A DNA stretch of 22,021 nucleotides from a virus: the IMG/VR virus record IMGVR_UViG_3300044681_000727, positions 1 to 22,021 of that record. One strand, 5' to 3'. How positions within the stretch are numbered: position 1 is the stretch's first letter; each line of letters begins with the position of its first letter. Of this stretch, positions 1 to 7,724 are shown in pieces. The notes under the pieces are model-generated. The model did not search any database, was not told where the DNA came from, and saw only the letters and a list, made by a program, of their open reading frames with translations. Both the position numbers and the translations under genes were made by a program.

Positions 1-293
1 ATAATAATTGCATAAGGACTATCAGAAGTCTCCATCCAATGTTTGATTGCTTTTAAATGAGAAGTTGTACAACCAATCTCACCAGAGGTCATATTCTCTG
101 GATACCTACCTTTAATGATGTCACTTAGATCATCTTCCCTCCCATCATAAGCAGAAATGCGAGTATAGTTATCAATTTCCCAATACTTAAATTGCTCCTC
201 CATATATTGCTTTCTTTCTGGTTGATCATCCAGATTTAAATAATATATTGGAGGGATATTTTTAAGTTTATATGCTGATTTATTTTTATCCAT
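1..293 (-). CDS. Glycosyltransferase family 25 (LPS biosynthesis type), C-terminus cut by window edge
   Basis: The frame is open from the ATG at 293 to the window edge (97 residues seen). The N-terminus has the GT25 opening (IYYLNLDDQPERKQYMEEQF, residues 16-35), then a segment ending SAYDGRE (around 52-58) and the family signature GEIGCTTSHLKAIKHW (around 75-90), followed by the start of the strand that carries the acidic metal site (PYAII). GT25 enzymes transfer galactose or other hexoses to LPS cores or glycoproteins. The start overlaps the stop of the upstream GT11 gene (TAATG), so it belongs to the same operon. The substrate cannot be told from the fragment. Confidence 0.85.
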   Translation of the reverse strand, partial: MDKNKSAYKLKNIPPIYYLNLDDQPERKQYMEEQFKYWEIDNYTRISAYDGREDDLSDIIKGRYPENMTSGEIGCTTSHLKAIKHWMETSDSPYAII

Positions 294-1147
294 TAAATTA
301 CAATCCAGTCTGAGCAATAAAGATCTTTTGTATCATGAAAACTATATGCAGGACCAAACCACATTTTTGGAGCAATCACTTTTTTATTTGGATTTTTTTG
401 CAACCAGGCACCCCACCAACTCATGCTACTGTTAGCAATAATAGCATGAGAACACAAACTCATCAAGCAAAGATCAATGTAAGGAACTAATGCTCCGTCG
501 TCATACTTGTCTTCTGGTTCAGAGAACATAAACCTATCGGGTTTAAAAAACTCTTGCTCTTTACACCAATCAATAGCATCTGAAAATACCAACACGGGCA
601 TATCTTCTGGAAAGTGATCCAATGCTTTTTCATAATACTCAAGAGGTTGAACAGGATGTTGATCTTGAAGATTTACATACGCCCATTTAAATCCACGTCT
701 ATCGGTTAAATTGGGGTCACCTCTCCTCACATGGAGAAAAACAATTTCTTCCCCATTAAATTGATTCATAAAGTCTAGACAAGGTTCTAACCATTCTTTT
801 TTAAAAGTATAATCCTCTCTAATTTCTTTCTCTACATGACGAAAGTATTTTTCTGTCTGAAAAAATCCAGCAACATTTGATCCGTCAACACAATTATTAA
901 AAAGATCTTCATCAAAATGAAAATAAGATTCTTGTGCAGGAATCATATTATATGAAAATTTAATATGATCCACATTTGTCATCTCAAATGCGTCTAACAA
1001 TCCATAGTTATCAATTTGAGTTTGTGAGTTACTTGGAGGAATACAATATTCAAATCCCAGATTACGTGCAATTCCCTTTACTGCCGCATGTTGAAACATT
1101 TGATTTCCCAAACGACCCATGGTTCCTATAGAATCAAAACCAATCAT
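293..1147 (-). CDS. Alpha-1,2-fucosyltransferase-like glycosyltransferase, family GT11
   Basis: 284 residues, the usual GT11 size. Family motifs seen: GRLGNQMFQHA at 11-21, the nucleotide-sugar-binding HVRRGD at 139-144, and NSSMSWWGAWL at 239-249. GT11 enzymes move L-fucose from GDP-fucose to the 2-OH of a galactose-like acceptor, and some related enzymes tolerate GDP-L-galactose. The start is supported by a strong ribosome site (GGGAGGT) at the very end of the upstream epimerase gene, four bases away. There is no signal peptide or membrane segment, so it should act in the cytoplasm. It is the second GT11 gene of the window; the other lies at 13692-14465 and is clearly diverged. No GDP-fucose synthesis genes are seen here. 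Confidence 0.9.
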   Translation of the reverse strand: MIGFDSIGTMGRLGNQMFQHAAVKGIARNLGFEYCIPPSNSQTQIDNYGLLDAFEMTNVDHIKFSYNMIPAQESYFHFDEDLFNNCVDGSNVAGFFQTEKYFRHVEKEIREDYTFKKEWLEPCLDFMNQFNGEEIVFLHVRRGDPNLTDRRGFKWAYVNLQDQHPVQPLEYYEKALDHFPEDMPVLVFSDAIDWCKEQEFFKPDRFMFSEPEDKYDDGALVPYIDLCLMSLCSHAIIANSSMSWWGAWLQKNPNKKVIAPKMWFGPAYSFHDTKDLYCSDWIVI

Positions 1148-1151
1148 AATA

Positions 1152-2054
1152 TCAACCTCCCTTATTATTTTGAATCCATTCCTCTAATTTCATTTTTGGT
1201 TCCCAACCAAAAGTTTTTTTAATTTTATCAATATTTGCTAAACTCGTTCTTGCCTCTCCAGGTCTTGGAGCAATATTGACAATATTATCAGATATCATTC
1301 TGGCAATCTGTACAATTGAGTGATTGATTCCAGTACCAACATTATAAACTTGACCAAATGCTTCAGGATCAGGATTTGAGATCGCTACCATAACGTTAGC
1401 ATTTGCAACGTCACCAACATAAACAAAATCTCTACGTTGCTCCCCATCCCCAACAATGGTTAGTGCTTCTCCAGCAGCAAGTTGTCGAATAAAAATTCCA
1501 AGCACCGGTGCATATTGACCTTTCCGTGGCGCTCTTTCACCATAAACATTAAAATACCTGAAAATGACTGTTGGCAATCCATATAAATCAGTATACATTT
1601 TACAAAGTTTTTCTCCAGCAACTTTAGATACTGAATAAGGATTTAAACAATCATCAGATTGCTCCTCAAAGTTTGGATAAGAATTAAGTCCATATGCGGC
1701 AGAAGTGGAAGAATACATGACTCGTTTTACACGCGCTTCTCTAGCACATTGTAAAACTGTACAAGTTCCCAAAGTGTTAATTTCTACGGCATTTACTGGG
1801 TTTTCAATAGCAGGTCCAATACGTGCCTCTGCTGCAACATGAAATACATAATCAACACCGTCATAAAGAGGACGTGTATTTTCGTAGTCGGAAATATTGA
1901 ATTTATAGTTCTGACATTTATCATTCCAATAAAAATTTTCATTATCAGAATATTGATTGTCAATAACAACAACTTCATGCCCCATATTAAGAAGTCTATC
2001 TACAATATGAGATCCAATAAAACCTGCACCGCCAGTTACTAAACTTTTAGTCAT
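1152..2054 (-). CDS. NAD-dependent sugar epimerase, UDP-hexose 4-epimerase-like (extended SDR)
   Basis: 300 residues from the ATG at 2054. This start is preferred over the upstream in-frame ATG at 2093 because AAAGGAG lies about ten bases before it and the protein then begins directly with the NAD-binding strand (TKSLVTGGAGFIGSHIV). The catalytic YSVSK follows at about 153-157, with FRYFNVYGERAPRKGQYAP and GDGEQRRDFVYVGDVA, all typical of GalE/WbpP-like 4-epimerases of UDP-glucose or UDP-GlcNAc. The start overlaps the upstream HAD-nucleotidyltransferase gene by eight bases. The exact substrate is not readable; GDP- or dTDP-sugars are also possible. Confidence 0.85.
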   Translation of the reverse strand: MTKSLVTGGAGFIGSHIVDRLLNMGHEVVVIDNQYSDNENFYWNDKCQNYKFNISDYENTRPLYDGVDYVFHVAAEARIGPAIENPVNAVEINTLGTCTVLQCAREARVKRVMYSSTSAAYGLNSYPNFEEQSDDCLNPYSVSKVAGEKLCKMYTDLYGLPTVIFRYFNVYGERAPRKGQYAPVLGIFIRQLAAGEALTIVGDGEQRRDFVYVGDVANANVMVAISNPDPEAFGQVYNVGTGINHSIVQIARMISDNIVNIAPRPGEARTSLANIDKIKKTFGWEPKMKLEEWIQNNKGG

Positions 2055-2796
2055 AAACTTCAAACTCCTTTCTTTTTGAATTAACAGAATCACAAATTAA
2101 ATTTTTTAATCTAGTACTTGAATATTCATGATTATCTCTATCTAACCAGACTATCTTAATATCAATATCTTTTCCCGTATAGGAACCATCTTTATAATCA
2201 GTTCCTAAAAAACGAATGTCATAATCTTGAAGATAAGAAAGAAATGTATCTTCTGCCTGATAAACTACAACTTTATCAACGTATTTAATCGCTCTCAAAA
2301 TCTCCTTTCTTTCGTCTACGGTTTGTACGGGAGATAGTTTATGTGGTCTCGCAAAAGATGGATCTTCATGTAGGGCAACTGTGAGGTGATTACAATACTT
2401 TTTAGCATCCTGGAACATTCTAATATATCCAGGATGTATAACATCAAAAGCACCAGCAATAATACCTCGAACTTTGGGTTGCCTGCTTTTCCAGTCTTCT
2501 ACATTAATTCCCTTATCGTCAATAAAGACATCAGCAGTTGGTTTGCAGAACATTGGGAATAGTTCATGATACTTATATCCCCAATCATCAAGTTGTTTTT
2601 TTGTCAGATCAGTATGATCAATACCAGATCCTTTTCCTCTTGCAGTTTGCATAATGATGTAATTACCTTCATCATACAAACGATTAACTTGCTTCACCAT
2701 AAATGGATATGGTTTAGCATTTAAATAATCTGGTTTTCCTTTTTCATTATTTGGAGTATGGCAAAGAGTCCCATCAATGTCAAAACAATATCTCAT
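2047..2796 (-). CDS. Fused HAD phosphatase and cytidylyltransferase-fold nucleotidyltransferase (sugar-phosphate activation)
   Basis: 249 residues from the ATG at 2796, which overlaps the stop of the SIS gene (ATGA) and has GGAG five bases upstream; the in-frame ATG at 2829 would only add an unstructured tail. Residues 1-105 are a HAD hydrolase of the capsule-biosynthesis type: FDIDGTLCH (nucleophile D6, D8), QTARG at 50-54, lysine 85 and IDDK at 92-95. Residues 110-235 are a HIGH-superfamily nucleotidyltransferase: GAFDVIHPGY at 115-124, where Tyr replaces the second His of the usual HxGH, and SSTRLK at 226-231. Behind an isomerase and a sugar kinase, it fits removal of a phosphate followed by nucleotide activation of a heptose 1-phosphate. 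That role comes from context; the nucleotide (ADP, CDP or GDP) is unknown. Confidence 0.85.
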   Translation of the reverse strand: MRYCFDIDGTLCHTPNNEKGKPDYLNAKPYPFMVKQVNRLYDEGNYIIMQTARGKGSGIDHTDLTKKQLDDWGYKYHELFPMFCKPTADVFIDDKGINVEDWKSRQPKVRGIIAGAFDVIHPGYIRMFQDAKKYCNHLTVALHEDPSFARPHKLSPVQTVDERKEILRAIKYVDKVVVYQAEDTFLSYLQDYDIRFLGTDYKDGSYTGKDIDIKIVWLDRDNHEYSSTRLKNLICDSVNSKRKEFEVYD

Positions 2797-3296
2797 ACTA
2801 CTCCATGAAGAAAAATTTGGTGGACACACTCAACAATGCCATAATCTGTACTATCTATATGATAGTCCCATAGAGCATTATGAGCAATACTTCGTGCTTT
2901 ATTTCCTGGATTAAACCCAGTCAATATGCCATAGGGAATAGAATTGTTTTCACAATATTTGATACAATTAATAATGTTAGGTGATTCTCCACCAGAACTA
3001 ATTAAAATACAAAGAGTATCAACTTTTGCATAGTATTGAAGAAATCTACAATATGCATTTTCCATACCAAAATCATTAATAAAACAAGTAAGCATGGATG
3101 GATCAGAAAAGACCAAAGAATTTTTATTGTGAAATTTCACATAGTCTTGGGATATATGAGAGGCAACTGAGTTACTTCCACCATTACCTAATATGATAAT
3201 ATTATTGTATTTGTTAAATGCCTCACTAAATTTAACAAACTGCTCTTCTATATGAGCGCCTTGAAGTGCATTAATATAACTTATAAAAGGATTCAT
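2793..3296 (-). CDS. gmhA: SIS-domain sugar-phosphate isomerase, GmhA-like
   Basis: 167 residues, slightly short for phosphoheptose isomerase (about 190). The SIS fold motifs are clear: ILGNGGSNSVASH at 35-47 and LISSGGESPN at 98-107. The C-terminal helix has ECVHQIFLH, keeping the two histidines five residues apart that GmhA has near its metal site; the HxxxE of the family appears as HISQD. GmhA turns sedoheptulose 7-phosphate into D-glycero-D-manno-heptose 7-phosphate. The upstream neighbour is an HddA-like kinase and the downstream one a phosphatase-nucleotidyltransferase, which makes this the first step of a heptose route. The start overlaps the kinase stop by four bases. Other ketose or aldose phosphate substrates cannot be excluded. 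Confidence 0.75.
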   Translation of the reverse strand: MNPFISYINALQGAHIEEQFVKFSEAFNKYNNIIILGNGGSNSVASHISQDYVKFHNKNSLVFSDPSMLTCFINDFGMENAYCRFLQYYAKVDTLCILISSGGESPNIINCIKYCENNSIPYGILTGFNPGNKARSIAHNALWDYHIDSTDYGIVECVHQIFLHGVV

Positions 3297-4240
3297 ACTT
3301 TATAACCAGACACACCTTGAGAAGATACTCCTATTTTAACAGAATGATAAGGAATATTCAAGCTTTCTTTTTCAGAAAATGCGAGAAAAAATCCACCATT
3401 ACCCGCACCACAAAGTTTATGACACAAGACAGATTTATTTGAATACAGTTCTTGATCCATAAATTTTATCGTTTCGTTTTCAGTTATAATCGAACTAGTC
3501 TTTTTCTTTTCTTCCCAAGATTCACTAAGGAGATCGAATACTTTCATGTGATTGTTTGAGATAATGGCATCGTATGCTTCATCAACAATTGGAAGTAAGT
3601 TTTTTACCTTATCTAGATTTTGACTTACATCTTTAAGGACATTTTTTGAATTTCGTGTCACTCCTGTAAATATTAAATGAATATCGTATGAATCAAAAAA
3701 AGAAGTTGGCAAATAATCATACGTTACTCTATTATTTGGATAAAATTCAATTCTTTTAAATCCACCAACACCACATCCATATGGGTCCTGATATCCACAA
3801 TATGGATTAAACTTTCGTTCTAAAGAATATGCCAAAGAACATATTTCAACTTCTGACATATTCTTATTCAAGAACATGCACATTGATTTTATTAAACTAA
3901 TAATGTATGACGAAGAAGATGCCAATCCACTTCCTTGAGAATAGGCATCACCAAACAAATTAATTTGTACTGGATCAATATTAAAATGCTCTAAAACAAC
4001 TCTAATTACTTCATTCTTAATGTCTTGAATAGTAGATACATCTTCTCGTTTTGAATAATTTAAACGATACTTGTGATCTAAATTATTAACACCAAATAAA
4101 TCCCTACCAACAGTAACATATGTTTTAAGAGTTGATGCAAAACTAATTACAGATCCATATCCATATTTTTCAACAAAATATGGATTATCTGTTGATCCTC
4201 CAAAAAGTGAAATCCTTAAAGGGCAATGAGAAATGTACAT
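3293..4240 (-). CDS. hddA: GHMP sugar kinase, D-glycero-D-manno-heptose 7-phosphate kinase-like (HddA)
   Basis: 315 residues from the ATG at 4240, chosen over an upstream in-frame ATG (4288) because it overlaps the previous stop (TAATG) and the protein then begins with the family opening CPLRISLFGGSTDNP at 6-20. GHMP motif 2 (GSGLASSSS) is at 103-111 and motif 3 (CGAGNGGFF) lies near residue 285. HddA phosphorylates D-glycero-D-manno-heptose 7-phosphate at C1 with ATP. The nearest alternative families are fucokinase and galactokinase-like GHMP enzymes; the adjacent SIS isomerase gene makes the heptose role most likely. Confidence 0.8.
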   Translation of the reverse strand: MYISHCPLRISLFGGSTDNPYFVEKYGYGSVISFASTLKTYVTVGRDLFGVNNLDHKYRLNYSKREDVSTIQDIKNEVIRVVLEHFNIDPVQINLFGDAYSQGSGLASSSSYIISLIKSMCMFLNKNMSEVEICSLAYSLERKFNPYCGYQDPYGCGVGGFKRIEFYPNNRVTYDYLPTSFFDSYDIHLIFTGVTRNSKNVLKDVSQNLDKVKNLLPIVDEAYDAIISNNHMKVFDLLSESWEEKKKTSSIITENETIKFMDQELYSNKSVLCHKLCGAGNGGFFLAFSEKESLNIPYHSVKIGVSSQGVSGYKV

Positions 4241-4896
4241 TATACTACTCTTTGTGGTAAGTAAAATTGTTTCATATATGAAATACACTCAAGAGATTGT
4301 TGTTGCGATAATGGATGATAAGTTACAGTTTGATTGCCGTCAGAACTTGTCTGATAAAAATAAGGATCATCAAAGGCATAAACGTTGTGCCAGCGTTGGA
4401 CTTCGGCAAATCCAATATCTACATGATCTTCAATATTATATCCTGCATGATAACATATACGTTTTGCAAGGTCAATATATCGATCAGAAATATACAAAAT
4501 TGCATGTCCACTTAACATGTTGTAAGTGCGAACAATATCATCAGAAACTTTTTCCCACTGTACAAAAGGACCAGAATGAGAATTCATTCTCCCCCATCCA
4601 GAAATACCAAGATAAAAGGCATCGGTATCTTCTGGAATTTCTATAATTGGATCCCAACGTTTTACAGAAATATCATCTTCAACAAGAACAAAGGGATTTC
4701 CGTTGTGAGCAAGTTCCAACGCTTTAAGCATAGATCTAGGTGTTCCTGCAGCACCATTACTATGCCGAATTGCATCGACTCTTATAATATTTTTAATTCC
4801 TAAAGCAGTTAAATCTGCCTTAACTTTATTATTTCGTTCTACTGCATTATCAAGATTAATGTAGTAAAAAGGAATTTCTCTAAGATCTAAGTTCAT
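4240..4896 (-). CDS. GT25-like glycosyltransferase
   Basis: 218 residues. The N-terminus reads FYYINLDNAVERNNKVKADL, the pattern that opens GT25/LPS glycosyltransferases, followed by RVDA (39-42), a shortened acceptor-side segment, and FVLVEDDISV with the acidic pair expected for metal and nucleotide-sugar binding. The later TYNMLSGHAILYISDRY also fits the family. It differs from the textbook form in lacking the GE(I/L)GC-SH signature seen in the gene at 1-293, so the assignment is looser. The start lies inside the end of the GT6 gene (17-base overlap), and its stop overlaps the kinase start. Confidence 0.65.
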   Translation of the reverse strand: MNLDLREIPFYYINLDNAVERNNKVKADLTALGIKNIIRVDAIRHSNGAAGTPRSMLKALELAHNGNPFVLVEDDISVKRWDPIIEIPEDTDAFYLGISGWGRMNSHSGPFVQWEKVSDDIVRTYNMLSGHAILYISDRYIDLAKRICYHAGYNIEDHVDIGFAEVQRWHNVYAFDDPYFYQTSSDGNQTVTYHPLSQQQSLECISYMKQFYLPQRVV

Positions 4897-5575
4897 TGTG
4901 ATTCTTTTTCAAAGCAATAATTTTAGGTTCATATGGATAATCTGTTCCATAAAACTCTTCTGCATAACAGTATGAAGGAGTTAATTTTAAAGAAGGAGGA
5001 TTGTCAATAAGGTAACGATTCATATGACTTTCATCGTGCCAAAGAGCAACAATACCTTTTTCAAGATCTTGATTTACTCTATCGGCAATAACTTCTGCCA
5101 TTTCCATGAAACTCTCAGTTTTTCCACCATTAAACCCCCCTGCATAGTATGTTTCACCTTCACCCATAGGAACATATGCCAATGATTCTGGATTGCGATC
5201 ATAAGACATATCATTTACAGAATGAAATGATTGATATGGATGCTTTGTGGCAACAACACCATCAGCAAGAACTTCTTCACCAACAGGATTATCAATCCTC
5301 ATATCGGCATCAAAATAGAAGCAATAATCATGTTCAAGAATAAAATCCTTCTCCTTCATAAAGTAGTTATAACGCTTTAGAGTAGGCATTGGCCAAGGTT
5401 CGTGGTCAATATAATGAACTCGAACATTATCACCTGCCTCTTCAATTTCATGATCGGTAAAAAGAAGACAATTGATTTCTGCACCAGGTAAAAATTTTTC
5501 AGAGAGATCAGTATACAACTTTTCTACAAACTGAAGATACTTATTGGTTGCGATTGTTAGAATACAAATTTTCAT
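4880..5575 (-). CDS. Glycosyltransferase family 6 (relative of the ABO blood-group and alpha-1,3-galactosyl transferases)
   Basis: 231 residues: a bare catalytic domain without the N-terminal membrane anchor of vertebrate members. GT6 landmarks are in order: opening ILTIATNKYLQF, LLFTD at 37-41, PTLKRYNYF at 64-72, metal-binding D89-A90-D91 in YFDADM, the acceptor segment ATKHP, YYAGGFNGG at 143-151, and WHDESHMNRY at 179-188 containing the catalytic glutamate. GT6 enzymes are retaining transferases that add Gal or GalNAc from UDP-sugars in alpha-1,3 linkage. Known bacterial members mostly have NxN in place of DxD; this one keeps DxD. It sits between FkbM and GT25-like genes in the same operon. 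Donor and acceptor are unknown. Confidence 0.92.
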   Translation of the reverse strand: MKICILTIATNKYLQFVEKLYTDLSEKFLPGAEINCLLFTDHEIEEAGDNVRVHYIDHEPWPMPTLKRYNYFMKEKDFILEHDYCFYFDADMRIDNPVGEEVLADGVVATKHPYQSFHSVNDMSYDRNPESLAYVPMGEGETYYAGGFNGGKTESFMEMAEVIADRVNQDLEKGIVALWHDESHMNRYLIDNPPSLKLTPSYCYAEEFYGTDYPYEPKIIALKKNHNELRS

Positions 5576-6240
5576 TTTTTCAAATCTCCCCTAACAAATA
5601 CTGTATTAATGTGATCTTTAAAGATTTCCACATATCCCTTATCAGAAATATACTCTCGAAGATTTTTAATATCATTGATGAGAGTTTCATACTTTTGAAA
5701 TGAAGGATGCTCATCTTCCAATTCAACAATTAACATTTTAGGATTCCATTCACTCAGATCAAAAGTTTGAAAAACTTCAGATTCCTTACCTTCAACATCA
5801 ACAACTAGAACATCGAATTCTTTAGGAACTTCGATTTTTTCCATGAGGGTATCTAATCTCATTTGATCACATACAGTTTCACTGAATTTAATATGCCTTG
5901 CCCAATCTATTTCACTATACCTATTAACTTGATCTTCATCTAAAGTCGTAAGAGTATCTCCATAATAAATTGTCTTCTCACCTTCTTCCAAACCTATAGC
6001 AACATTAGCAACGGTAACATTATTTTTATCATGTCTTTTCATACACTTTAAATAATGATCATAGATTGGTTCAATATACAAACCTTCCCAACCATGATCT
6101 GCAAGACAAGAAGTGTTTGAGGCAAATTCACCGTCATAAGCACCAACTTCTACAAAGTATCCTTTAGATGGATACCCAAAATATTGCTCATAAATTTCAC
6201 TCAGATTTTCAATCTGACAAGTTTCTACAGTATCATACAT
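5572..6240 (-). CDS. FkbM-family SAM-dependent methyltransferase (second of a tandem pair)
   Basis: 222 residues from the ATG at 6240, chosen because AAGGAGA lies eight bases upstream; the open frame continues to 6282 without a comparable ribosome site. The SAM-binding strand and loop are FVEVGAYDGEFASNT, followed by YIEP, then VTVANVAIG, and the FkbM signature FDVLVVDVEGKESEVFQTFD; the end is IVELEDEHPS. FkbM enzymes O-methylate sugars, so it may cap or decorate the glycan. It overlaps its neighbour at 6233 by eight bases. The two are distant paralogues, not a recent duplication. Confidence 0.85.
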   Translation of the reverse strand: MYDTVETCQIENLSEIYEQYFGYPSKGYFVEVGAYDGEFASNTSCLADHGWEGLYIEPIYDHYLKCMKRHDKNNVTVANVAIGLEEGEKTIYYGDTLTTLDEDQVNRYSEIDWARHIKFSETVCDQMRLDTLMEKIEVPKEFDVLVVDVEGKESEVFQTFDLSEWNPKMLIVELEDEHPSFQKYETLINDIKNLREYISDKGYVEIFKDHINTVFVRGDLKK

Positions 6241-6868
6241 TTTTAGTCTCCTTAATATAAAAAGCATCTCCCCAAGTATCACCAGACCAATCAGTTTCTA
6301 CTCTGACAAATCCGTATGGAGTTAAAAATGCATCCAAATCATTAACATGTGGTGCATTTTCATACACTTCTTCTCTGTTGATTTCTGTGTAGATGTAATC
6401 AATAGTATTTAACGTCTTTTCAGATCCCTTCAAAACTTCAAGTTCATATCCCTGAACATCAATATTCAAAAGATTATAATTGTGAAAATCAATCTCAGCA
6501 TCGTCCAATCGAATCATTTTAACTGTTTCACGTTCGTTGAACTTAATAGCAGGGTATTGTTCTAAAACGACTTTTGGTTTTAAAACTGAACTGCACATAC
6601 CTTCATGACTACTTACATACATTTCCACTTCCTTCTCTTCGTTTCCAAGAGCATATGGAAATATAACAATATTTGCTTTATCGGCATAGTACCCTAAATT
6701 TTCTTCCAGTACTTCTAGACTTTTAGATAAAGGTTCGAAAAAAACCAAATTATCAACACCCCGATCAATATAATCTTTAATTTCTTCTCCATGATGGGCT
6801 CCAATATGAAGTACACCATTTACTTTCATATTATATTTTTCAAAGAGATTTGAAAAATTAATTAGCAT
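6233..6868 (-). CDS. FkbM-family SAM-dependent methyltransferase (first of a tandem pair)
   Basis: 211 residues. It opens with the phage-type N-terminus LINFSNLFEKYNMKVNGVLHIGAHHGEE, in which HIGAHHGEE is the SAM-binding loop. FFEPLSKSLE follows, then FPYALGNEEKEVEMYVS and the FkbM core YNLLNIDVQGYELEVLKGSE. The C-terminus WGDAFYIK closes the fold. The ATG at 6868 has GGAG about nine bases upstream and lies inside the end of the preceding glycosyltransferase gene. Predicted role: O-methylation of a sugar in the surface glycan; the target hydroxyl is unknown. Confidence 0.85.
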   Translation of the reverse strand: MLINFSNLFEKYNMKVNGVLHIGAHHGEEIKDYIDRGVDNLVFFEPLSKSLEVLEENLGYYADKANIVIFPYALGNEEKEVEMYVSSHEGMCSSVLKPKVVLEQYPAIKFNERETVKMIRLDDAEIDFHNYNLLNIDVQGYELEVLKGSEKTLNTIDYIYTEINREEVYENAPHVNDLDAFLTPYGFVRVETDWSGDTWGDAFYIKETKNV

Positions 6869-7724
6869 TGAAAATCTCCAAAAGTTTATTTACAGACGCT
6901 TTATACGACAAGTTTTCTTCTACAAAAAGACGTGGAGTATAATCTCCTATTCTACTATAAAACTTCTCAAATGTCTCCTCCATTTGAGAAAGTTCATAAA
7001 ATTTTTCACCACACTGATCAGACCAATATGGAACTGAAGTTGCAGGTACTGACCACTGTGGACCCTGATCATTCCAAGAAGATAAATCCCACACAAAAAA
7101 TGGAACATTATTAGACATTATTTCTTGAACTGCAATTCCTTGACTTTCTGTTCCATTTACTAGAAAACAAAATTTAGATTGACTTGCAAGTAATTCAAGA
7201 TCAGATTCTGAATAACTTCCATATGAAATAATATTATATGTTAATTTTTTACTTTCAATAAAATCAATAACTTTAAGCACCTCTTCGTCACTTCTACGCT
7301 TAGAATAAATTAAACAATCATACTTAACGTTGCGATTTAAATTTGATAGTTTAATTCCCACTGGCCAAACTTTTATTTTTTGTTCGGGAAATCCAAATTT
7401 TTGTATTGCAAGATTTTTAACCCATTCAGAAGGAACCACAAAACATTTAAAATAATCTAAATGTTTTTTTAGAAATTGAACATGCTCATCAAAAAACCAT
7501 ACTTGTGGTCCTATCACACAATGCTCTAATTCTAAATTAGAATGTTTTTGGTGTCCAAGATAATCATAATGAATTAAAAAATTAAATTTATACTTTTCTT
7601 CATTTACAACATAATCAACACATTCTTGCTGAAGACTTTCAAGAAGATTATGAACTACTTTTTTGGGGCCATTCATAGTTGAAGAATGACCCCAGTAAGA
7701 TTCTGAATAAAATAAATTAAGCAT
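6858..7724 (-). CDS. GT-B fold glycosyltransferase (GT4-like)
   Basis: 288 residues, short for a GT4 enzyme. The N-terminal half is poorly conserved but contains NGPKKVVHNLLESL, like the GG-loop region of GT-B enzymes; CFVVPSEWVKNL and KIKVWPVGI mark the domain junction. The C-terminal half ends with GTESQGIAVQEIMSNNVPFFVWD, the E-x7-E type donor-binding motif. No signal or membrane segment is seen. It overlaps the genes on both sides by a few bases. The donor sugar cannot be assigned. Very AT-rich and lysine/asparagine-rich compared with the GME gene at 14462. Confidence 0.7.
   Translation of the reverse strand: MLNLFYSESYWGHSSTMNGPKKVVHNLLESLQQECVDYVVNEEKYKFNFLIHYDYLGHQKHSNLELEHCVIGPQVWFFDEHVQFLKKHLDYFKCFVVPSEWVKNLAIQKFGFPEQKIKVWPVGIKLSNLNRNVKYDCLIYSKRRSDEEVLKVIDFIESKKLTYNIISYGSYSESDLELLASQSKFCFLVNGTESQGIAVQEIMSNNVPFFVWDLSSWNDQGPQWSVPATSVPYWSDQCGEKFYELSQMEETFEKFYSRIGDYTPRLFVEENLSYKASVNKLLEIFNAN

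Noticed and set aside
4233-4646. 137-codon plus-strand open frame opposite the GT25-like gene
   Set aside because: The minus strand has a family-matching glycosyltransferase with coupled neighbours; the plus-strand product has low-complexity character and no motif.
5572-6868. Tandem FkbM genes considered as a recent duplication
   Set aside because: Outside the SAM-binding and FkbM core motifs the two proteins differ throughout, including their N-termini and ends.
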